In this document: positions 8,700 to 14,661 of the stretch, piece by piece
Layout of the letters: every line of letters begins with the position of its first letter
Position numbering within the stretch: position 1 is the first letter of the stretch
DNA from: Amoebophrya sp. AT5.2
Taxonomy: Eukaryota > Sar > Dinophyceae > Syndiniales > Amoebophryaceae
DNA length: 14,661 nucleotides
Reading direction: 5' to 3'
Assembly (NCBI GenBank): GCA_005223375.1
Contig: RXOD01005342.1
Location: 1 to 14,661 of the forward strand
The notes under the pieces: generated by a model
The model's input: only the letters and a program-made list of their open reading frames with translations
What the model was told of the DNA's origin: nothing
Databases searched by the model: none
Program-made: the position numbers and the translations under genes

Positions 8700-10292
8700 C
8701 TACCAGTCTTCTTCTGGGAGGTCTTCGCACTTGAGGTTTTCCATGCGCGACTTCAGCAGCGCGGACTTCTTCATCACCTCAAACTGCTCGCGCGTGACCT
8801 GCAAGGAGATGGGATTGAATTGTATCGACTAGGGCTTCAAGGCCTGAAAATATGTAATGCTTAAACAAACAAAGAAGTGCCCGCTTATGCGGCAATGAAC
8901 AGTTCTTGTTCGGGCAGTCGCCGTACGCCCAGGCCAGGCACATCTTCGGCATGGGACCGAGATAGCTAGTGTTCCCTTTTCCCGAGTTGTCTTCGCGGCC
9001 ACCTGTTTGATGAGGTGGGCTTGTAATTAAATTACTTTTAAACGAACTGGAATCTACTTGGAAACAAAAAGCTAATGCGATAAAAACCTTTGGGGGTGTT
9101 TTTGTTCTTGCCACCTTTGGGCGGATTTCCTTTTCCTCTGCGCCGATCTCCCTTCGGGACAGGGGTGCAGTACAGGTCATGATCACCAGGGGAGGGCGTG
9201 TAGGGCGTCTGGCGCCGCTGGTACAACTCTGCGAGTTGGAGCTGCATCTTGTAACGCTGCACACCGTCTTCGACGCGGGTTTTCAGCATGGGGATAAACA
9301 TTGCGCCCACGTAATTGTTGATCCTCGCCCCGTATTCTTGCCTCGACATGTTCACCAGCTGATCCTGAAACCCCGGCACCGGTTGCTGCAACGGCGCTCC
9401 TGATGACCGGACTAGAGTGATGATGGGTGGCTAAATGAAAGCCAACAACTGAAACTTTTTCTGGACGACTGAAAGTCGCAAAATGAAATACCATTCTGGT
9501 CGAGGTCTCCGCTGCGGATCCGCAAGCTCAGATCATCCTGTTCGTTGCGCAACTGCGCGATCTCGATCGCGCGTCCGTGGTCGGCTGGGCCGACGTTCAG
9601 CGACGAGGCGTCCATCAGAAGGTCAGCTGCCCATTCCTCGATTTTGGACGTGGGGCAGTCCGCTTCTTTCGCGATCAAACGGAAGGTTTTCACCTGTTCA
9701 ATTGAAAGTGGGAAACGAATAAAAACATGAAAAGGACAACTTCAGAACTTCACTTTCTATTAACGGAGGCAGACGTTAGTACGTGATTCACGGCATTCCG
9801 CGCCGTTGCGATTTGGATGATGCGGCCGCGTTTCGACTCAATGGCGAGCGCGTTGAAAAATTTTTCAAGCGTCATTCCCGTCCCTTTGATGATTGAGGGG
9901 CCGGTCGTGCTGAATTCTTTTTGGCGGAACATCGTGGCGACTTTCGTCTGCTCAGTGTAGGTGGGTTTGTCCAGGTTGATGGTAAACTCCATGTCCACCG
10001 CGCCCATCAAAATGTTCTCCTCTCGACCAAATTCCTTGTGCTCGTTTCGGAGTTCTTGCGCCATGACGTACTGGCTCGCATCGAACTGCATCGGGGCGGG
10101 CTGCGCAACGTTCTGAGCGTTGCCTGCAGCGCCTTGACCTCCGGCTCCTTGACCTCCGGCACCACCGGGACCTCCGGCTCCTTGACCACCGGCACCACCG
10201 AGACCTCCAGCTCCTTGACCGCCTAGACCACCGGCTCCCGGTGCTGGCGGAGGGGCCGCTCCGGGGAGACCACCGGGATTCGCGTGTGCCAT
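8700..10292 (-). CDS. Gag-like protein with CCCH zinc finger, 5 exons, about 424 aa
   Basis: Proposed exons are 10292-9765, 9693-9492, 9411-9088, 9002-8881 and 8798-8700, with introns of 71, 80, 85 and 82 bp. Phases are 0, 1, 1 and 0, and the spliced frame is exactly 425 codons including TAG. The first donor could instead be at 9782. The last intron uses a GC donor (CGG|GCACTT) with acceptor CTTGCAG. Residues 15-60 are a collagen-like Gly/Ala/Gln repeat (GGAGGQGAGG). A conserved-looking central region follows (QFDASQYVMAQELRNEHKEF, MEFTINLDKPTYTEQ). A basic stretch (about 328-352, KGDRRRGKG and KGGKNKN) precedes a CCCH finger with C373, C381, C386 and H390 (C-x7-C-x4-C-x3-H). Basic region plus zinc finger, beside RT, suggests an RNA-binding nucleocapsid role; that is inference. 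ATG 10292 has a good context (AAGATGG). Confidence 0.72.
10130..10265. repeat. Gly-coding minisatellite in gag
   Basis: Imperfect repeats, about 15-30 bases, of a CCGGCTCCTTGACC / ACCACCGGGACCTCC type encode GGQGAGG and GGAGG units on the minus strand. The tract probably varies in length between element copies. Confidence 0.6.
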
Positions 10293-10551
10293 CTTTTTAA
10301 CTACTTTTTCAACTGACTGTTACTCAACTGCTGTGCTACTAGCACTACTTTGTTGCTGAGCTGAAGCGTTTGATTGAAAAACGAAAACGACGAAACAAGA
10401 AACGAATGCGGTCTGACTTGACTCTACCCAGGGATTTTTAATCTCTCTGCAGGCTTCAACGGTGAACACTTAGAAACTTGCGTAAAGTCAGGCTCATCTT
10501 CGAAATCGTGTTGTTTTAAATTGGCATTCAAATGTTAAATTCTTTGAACTG

Positions 10552-11991
10552 TTAATCGGCCTCGGGCTCGTCCATTGAGTGGAAAACTGCTTCTTCGTCT
10601 TCGTCTTCAGAATCTAATTCAAAGTCTGGCGGGTCTTCGCCGTAATCTTCGCTCTTGGATGCTTTGAGGAACTTCAAGCCGTTCGTCCAATGAGCTGGCC
10701 GTGCGAACCCTTTACTGTTGCGCGCGTAGTAAAGGACCATCGTCTCATCTGCCCAACGGGCATGATGGACGATCTGCGCCATCTGCTCTTCGTTCTCGAA
10801 CAAGTGGATGGCTAAGCCGATCCGGCAGCTGTGTGACGCGCTATCATCGAGTTCTTCCGCCATCGGGTCGCTCAGCGTTTTGAGGCTGCTTCTGAGGACT
10901 TCCACGGCTTTGCCTAGATCGAACCCGGCATGGATGTTTTTGATCGCGGACCGATTGGCCTCCGAGCACACTAGGCAAAGGTGCCGCCTCTTCTCGTTTC
11001 CTTCACAAGCGCAGTGCGCTCTGACGTGTCTGGCTGATCTCGGGCCTCCCTTCTGGATGAAGCGGGTCAGGTCAAAATGGACAGATTTGTCCACGTCGCA
11101 CAGGCGTACGCCGATGTAACCTCGCGGAACTTCCTCGCCCTTCTCCAAAAACGTCATGGCGGCTGCTTCTTTGCGTCTGAAGGCGCCGTAGAATCCTATC
11201 AACAGGTTGGTGCGAATCTGGGCGTACGACTGCGCTATTGTTTTCGTTCTGAAGATGTTGACGTGCCTTAATGTAGCCGGCTTCTTCTGCGCGCGCTGTC
11301 CGATGATCCCCTTCCGCTTGAGGCGGTTCAGAATCTGGTGAGCCCTGAGTTTGTCGTCCTTCGGAAAGTCCGCGCGCGCGTTCATCACGTCGCTGCAGAC
11401 CTGCTCTAGTCCCTTGTACGGGAACTCGCTTGCGATCGACGCCGAAATGAGCAAAGCCATCTTTTCGTAGCTACAGGGCCAAGGATCGCGCCTCGATAGG
11501 TCCATCGTCATCTTGTAGGTGAGCAAGCGTGACTCCGCTGTTTTCTGACTGGCCTGATTGCTCATTAACTTGTCGAGCTGCTCCTGCGCTACTCTCGATT
11601 TTTGCACGCTAAGCAGGACCCTGATGATGCCTTTTCGATGGTCCGTCATTCTGGGCTTCGTGCCGTCTGACATGATGTAGGTCCTGTTGAGTTTTACAAA
11701 CGACTCCTCCGACTTCGCGGCTGCAATCTTTTGTGATTCGTAGAAGTGCGGGGCGTTGATCCGCTCTTGACCGTCGAGTCTTGCTCTTTTGATGTCGGTG
11801 TCCGCGCGAGGTTTGAAGTTGAGCGGGTCGAGGACGAAAGCGTTGGATGCTTTTAACAGAGGATCGACTGGAGCAGGGCGCTTGAGCGCGACTGCTGCTG
11901 CTGCGGCCTTGGCCTGCTGAAGTTGCCTTGCACCTTGCGCGGCGATAGCCTGATGATCGGCTTGCTGTTGTTGGAGGAAAGCGCCATACAT
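10552..11991 (-). CDS. tyrosine recombinase (integrase) of the retrotransposon, about 479 aa
   Basis: An uninterrupted frame from ATG 11991 (MYGAFLQQQ) to the stop at 10552. The frame is open upstream to a TAG near 12070, so extra N-terminal residues from a 5' exon are possible. The N-terminus is Gln/Ala-rich and basic. The C-terminal catalytic domain shows box I FRRKEAA (Arg 272/273) and box II HSCR (H387, R390). HHARW (H410, W413) follows, then the nucleophile in LYYAR (Y422 favoured, nine residues after W413). Between box I and box II lies a Cys/His insertion (HCAC, then CLVC; C327, C329, C339, C342) resembling a small zinc site. The C-terminal tail is acidic. This class of enzyme joins a circular DNA copy of the element to the target by strand exchange. 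Its place as the first gene, before gag and RT, is unusual. It does not overlap its neighbours. Confidence 0.88.
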   Translation of the reverse strand: MYGAFLQQQQADHQAIAAQGARQLQQAKAAAAAVALKRPAPVDPLLKASNAFVLDPLNFKPRADTDIKRARLDGQERINAPHFYESQKIAAAKSEESFVKLNRTYIMSDGTKPRMTDHRKGIIRVLLSVQKSRVAQEQLDKLMSNQASQKTAESRLLTYKMTMDLSRRDPWPCSYEKMALLISASIASEFPYKGLEQVCSDVMNARADFPKDDKLRAHQILNRLKRKGIIGQRAQKKPATLRHVNIFRTKTIAQSYAQIRTNLLIGFYGAFRRKEAAAMTFLEKGEEVPRGYIGVRLCDVDKSVHFDLTRFIQKGGPRSARHVRAHCACEGNEKRRHLCLVCSEANRSAIKNIHAGFDLGKAVEVLRSSLKTLSDPMAEELDDSASHSCRIGLAIHLFENEEQMAQIVHHARWADETMVLYYARNSKGFARPAHWTNGLKFLKASKSEDYGEDPPDFELDSEDEDEEAVFHSMDEPEAD

Positions 11992-12022
11992 CTTGTCTCT
12001 GAGGGAGGTGAATTTAGGGTGG

Positions 12023-12193
12023 GAAATCAAAATTGGAGAATCGTAAATCTCGTAATCCGGTGCGCTGTGCTATCGAAGCACGTGAACCGCACCTGCTGCA
12101 AGATGCTACCCGAAAACAGTGGTTCGAACATTGACGAACTCGCCTCGAGCGTAATTAAAAGTCACTTCGCTCGTTCCTCCCTTGTTACCTTTT
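12023..12193. repeat. split direct repeat B1
   Basis: 171 bp, matching 12652-12822 with two differences (12139 c against 12768 t; 12187 a against 12816 g). It abuts A2, sharing TTTT at 12190-12193, and contains the 5' leader of the recombinase gene. An internal hairpin occurs at 12060-12092 (GTGCG/CGCAC outer and GTGCT/AGCAC inner stems around ATCGA). Confidence 0.92.
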
Positions 12194-12327
12194 AATTTCT
12201 CCTCGGCTCATTCTTACCCTGTTGCCGTGGCGAAAGCGAAGAGGAACGAGTCCATCCCGAACGGAAGTGCAATCAATGATGAAACGGAAATCCCTCGATT
12301 CTGACAACGACTGAATCTCGAATGTGG
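12190..12327. repeat. split direct repeat A2
   Basis: 138 bp identical to the left-end repeat at 5133-5270. On the coding strand it holds a near-consensus 5' splice site, CAGG|GTAAGAATG (donor G at 12217), which may define a leader intron ending in B1. Confidence 0.92.
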
Positions 12328-12651
12328 CCACACCACTCGCCGGAACGAGTCCGCTCGAAACCCCACGACTGAGAACGGAGGAAATGCGCCAACATTCGAG
12401 AGAAGGCTTAACTACTGGAGTCGAACTGTAACTGAAACGGCCCCTGGACGGTGGCGCGTACTGCTGGTGAAGCTGGTACGGAAACAGACTGCTTCGACGC
12501 AGTAGAACAAGCACTTGATGCTCTGAAGATTACAGCTGGAAAAGCTGTTCGAAACTGGTGCTTCAACGCACTGGAAAGTATAAATAGACCACTCTCGTGG
12601 CACTCGCTACGGGGAAGGTCGTGCCCTCTGAGTGAGGCCTTCTTCTTGCAA
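12328..12651. promoter_or_regulatory. unique spacer between A2 and B2, with TATA box
   Basis: 324 bp present once in the window. It contains a canonical TATA box on the plus strand (TATAAATAG, 12579-12587), which reads TATTTATA on the coding strand. It is the natural place for the element's promoter, lying upstream of A2, B1 and the recombinase gene. A plus-strand frame (12451-12675) runs through it and has no recognisable domain. Confidence 0.35.
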
Positions 12652-12822
12652 GAAATCAAAATTGGAGAATCGTAAATCTCGTAATCCGGTGCGCTGTGCT
12701 ATCGAAGCACGTGAACCGCACCTGCTGCAAGATGCTACCCGAAAACAGTGGTTCGAACATTGACGAATTCGCCTCGAGCGTAATTAAAAGTCACTTCGCT
12801 CGTTCCTCCCTTGTTGCCTTTT
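12652..12822. repeat. split direct repeat B2 (right end of element)
   Basis: 171 bp, 169 identical to B1. The right boundary runs into a T-tract (12819-12827), followed by host intron sequence and then the exon 3 acceptor at 12935. Confidence 0.92.
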
Positions 12823-12935
12823 TTTTTCTTCATTCATCTTTGCCGCCGGCCATGGTCATCAATGGAGCAAAACTACACGGCTACAACTTGGCTAAAAAGC
12901 ATCTTTCTGAAAAGAGTTACACCTTCCTACTACAG

Positions 12936-13198
12936 TGGGTTGCGCGTTGGTTGGCGTGGCGTTGGCCGTATTTGTCGGGTACTTGGTTTACGTGACCTGC
13001 ATCTGGCAGGCGTCGCGGTACAAGGAGGCCTACTCATCGGTCGGCGCGCCGCAAGTCGTTGTGCACCACCAGCAGCAACCGGCCACCTACTACCAGCAGC
13101 ACCAGCCGGCCATGCCCGTGCATCAGCAGCAGCAGCCGAGCGTCGTCGTGCAGGTGCAGGGTGGTCAGCAGCCGCCGCAGCACGTCACGCACGTGTAA
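12936..13198 (+). CDS. two-TM Cys-rich protein, copy 2: exon 3
   Basis: The acceptor CTACTACAG at 12935 is followed by a phase-1 continuation. This encodes TM2 (GCALVGVALAVFVGYLVYV), then TCIWQASRYKEAYSSVGAPQ, which matches copy 1 (CIWQPSRYREAYSTIGAPQ). The tail is rich in Gln, Pro, His and Val (QQQPATYYQQHQ, HQQQQPSVVVQVQGGQQPPQ) and ends at TAA (13196-13198). The nearest compatible exon 2 upstream on this strand is 4463-4681, on the far side of the retrotransposon, so this exon is now 8.25 kb from it. A strong donor-like GTAAGT (13195-13200) overlaps the stop codon. If used, it would replace the last codon and extend the tail into another exon, but I see no convincing one downstream. Confidence 0.7.
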
Positions 13199-14661
13199 GT
13201 AATCGACGTCGAGACAAAAGTAGTACTTCATCTCGTTCTCGTCGCAACGATTTAGATATCTTCGATTGGATCGATGCCGATGGACTCTATGGGGGCGAGA
13301 CTTCGGCGGTGGAAGGACATCAGGAAGAGCGGACCGATGGAGGGCGAGGGGGCACTTTTCGCCGCGGAAGAGCAAAATGCAAATGGGACTCAACACTCAT
13401 AGGACTATTCTCAGGAACCCTAAAAATCAACAGCCGGGCGCTGCGCTCAGGATCTCTATTAAAAGAACTCGTCCCCACATGAACGAGGACGGGCAACATC
13501 AGCGGCCGCTGATCTATCGTTATCGGTCGAAGCAGTTCGTTTTAGTTCTGAGCTTCGACTTCCATACATTTGCGGACGCTACTTAAAAAAGCGAAAACGA
13601 GTCGGCCGCGAGGGACTTCTCATATTTTCACGCTTCAAGAGTGAGCGTTTTCATCACACTAGCAAGTAGATCAGCTGCTTTCACTCTCGCAAAGGAATTG
13701 GATCGCTCCAACTCCGAAAGAGAAGAACCAGATGAACCAACCACATAGATCGCATACTGTAGGCGCAAAAGGGCCCTTCGAAATCGAAAGGGCCCTTTTC
13801 CCTACCCATAGCATACCGCGCTCGCTACTTGGTTCCCGAGCGTAAGCGTATACCTACGCGCAGGAAGTAGGTACGACGCGCGCTACTTTGTTTGAACAAT
13901 TCTTGACATTGTCTCCTCCCCCTTTCGTCAAACAAGACAGGAAGTGTATTTTTTCTGGCTTTCGGTAAGGTTACACGGAGCAATGACAGTCACTGCTGGG
14001 CGACAGCGAGTGACTTCAAATGAAGGGCGCTCCCTGTATCTCACGCACGACTCACCCCATAAAACATAAGCAATGAACTCGACAACACTGGTGCATTCGC
14101 CATTGTCCAACAAGCAGCTCCCAAGGAGACCGTAGCAATGCAGCCACCAACTCCGTTTTGCATTCGCTGTCACGCAACGAGGCGGGAAACGGTAACTCCA
14201 GAGTTGGGGACAATTAATGAATCACGAAAATGCTGTTGTTTGAAGTCGAACTACTTATAATCACACTCACAGCTGCATGCAGCAGAGGCTCGGACTCCAA
14301 GAAGTCCAATCTTGTCGGTTTGCGACAAAAGTGCTCGACATTTGTATTTCTATTTTATCGCTTCTCTGTGTTTATTTGATTGTCGAAGAGACCCGCGCCA
14401 AACATTGCTGGCCATTTCTTTGGGAGTGTCGATCTATAACATGGATTTGGGAGTTTAGCTTTAAGTTTAATCTGGTTAGGTTACATAATGTATGGTAATG
14501 GTTGGCCGTGACGGAATTCCGTGGGTGTCACTCTGTCGATGAGCTGTGTTATGGGAATCAGAAAAATCGTCTTTAGGCTAGGATGGTGGAAACAGGATCG
14601 ATTTATAGATTTTCAGCGGAGAACGGCTGAAGTTCGTCTGACCGGATCGGTGGATCGGGTC
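13199..14661. other. 3' flank, no supported gene
   Basis: About 1.46 kb follows the copy 2 stop codon. Frames at 13266-13586 (+), 13928-14173 (-) and 14277-14498 (+) lack recognisable domains. The minus one starts only at GTG. The region should contain the copy 2 3' UTR. The hairpin at 13767-13799 is the one clear structure. Confidence 0.45.
13767..13799. repeat. strong hairpin ending in T-run, terminator-like
   Basis: AAAAGGGCCCTTCGA (13767-13781) pairs with TCGAAAGGGCCCTTTT (13784-13799) with one bulged base and a very short loop. GGGCCC is itself a palindrome. It resembles a bidirectional rho-independent terminator, but in a eukaryotic setting it is more likely a relic of a small mobile element or an RNA-processing structure. 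Confidence 0.6.

Larger units (their letters stand above)
5133..12822 (-). mobile_element. DIRS/Ngaro/VIPER-like tyrosine-recombinase retrotransposon, apparently complete
   Basis: Coding genes run on the minus strand: tyrosine recombinase, then Gag-like, then RT/RNase H. The ends are defined by split direct repeats. Repeat A lies at 5133-5270 and 12190-12327 (identical), and repeat B at 12023-12193 and 12652-12822 (169 of 171 identical). B1 and A2 abut and share a TTTT. The outer ends also meet at T-runs: GAG|TTTTAATTT on the left and GCCTTTTTTTTTC on the right. This fits recombinase-mediated insertion of a circle at a short T-run without target-site duplication. No LTRs, DDE integrase, protease or methyltransferase were seen. 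All major frames are open, so the copy looks young and perhaps autonomous. It lies antisense within intron 2 of the two-TM paralogue. Assignment to DIRS, Ngaro, PAT or VIPER subgroups needs a phylogeny. Confidence 0.88.

Noticed and set aside
8779..9264. 161-residue minus frame as an independent CCCH gene
   Set aside because: Only its middle (9002-8881) carries the finger. Its ends are intron sequence, and splice phases join it to the gag exons on both sides.
10130..10265. CRISPR-like array
   Set aside because: The units are short, contiguous and Gly-coding, with no spacers.
12118..12131. GTGGTTCGAACAT in repeat B as a tRNA or Pol III B box
   Set aside because: No A box at the right distance and no cloverleaf can be drawn; treated as part of repeat B.
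5133..12822. LTR retrotransposon (Gypsy/Copia) interpretation
   Set aside because: Repeats are split and interleaved instead of being two identical ends, there is no DDE integrase or protease, and a tyrosine recombinase is present.
5133..12822. Methyltransferase domain as in DIRS1-like elements
   Set aside because: No additional long frame with such motifs lies between or beside RT/RNase H and the other genes.
12811..13482. A 223-residue plus frame covering exon 3 of copy 2
   Set aside because: It is out of frame with the conserved TM2 and IWQASRYKEAY motif and has no family likeness.
13928..14173. Minus-strand 81-residue frame
   Set aside because: It starts only at GTG, with no domain, no splice context and no paralogue.
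14277..14498. Plus-strand 73-residue frame with a hydrophobic run
   Set aside because: Short, in A/T-rich sequence, no conserved motif; consistent with chance.

Overview
The window looks like nuclear DNA of a unicellular eukaryote. Genes are split by introns with GT..AG borders, intergenic spacers are a few hundred to about 1,500 bases, and nothing reads as an operon. An alveolate (dinoflagellate or syndinian lineage) is a guess. It rests on base composition near 50% GC, a probable GC..AG intron, and a CCCH-finger Gag of a kind I associate with protist retroelements. No marker gene fixes the organism.

Layout. 33-1349 (+) is a long low-complexity ORF of unknown function, open to the left edge. 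1916-3295 (+) is a three-exon gene for a 154-residue protein with a Cys-rich N-terminus, two membrane segments and a Pro/Gln/Tyr-rich tail. A paralogue with the same exon structure and intron phases begins at 4193. Its first two exons lie at 4193-4681 and its third at 12936-13198. The 8.25-kb gap between them is an intron that has received a 7.7-kb retrotransposon in antisense orientation. 13199-14661 holds no gene I can support, apart from one terminator-like hairpin.

The retrotransposon (about 5133-12822, coding on the minus strand) belongs to the tyrosine-recombinase class (DIRS/Ngaro/PAT/VIPER-like). It has no LTRs, no DDE integrase and no visible target-site duplication. It carries split direct repeats: A1 at the left end, then B1-A2-(324 bp)-B2 at the right end, with A1/A2 identical over 138 bp and B1/B2 differing at 2 of 171 positions. 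In coding order it encodes a tyrosine recombinase (11991-10552), a spliced Gag-like protein with a CCCH zinc finger (10292-8700), and a spliced reverse transcriptase/RNase H (8117-5387). All three reading frames look intact, so the copy is probably young.

Three points make the element unusual. The recombinase gene comes first, whereas DIRS/Ngaro/PAT elements normally have gag-RT-RH-recombinase. The repeat cluster lies on the 5' side of the genes instead of the 3' side. At least five short introns (four of them 80-85 bp) interrupt gag and RT in matching phases. The host paralogues are also of interest: intron 2 of each contains a partial, decayed copy of its own exon 2.
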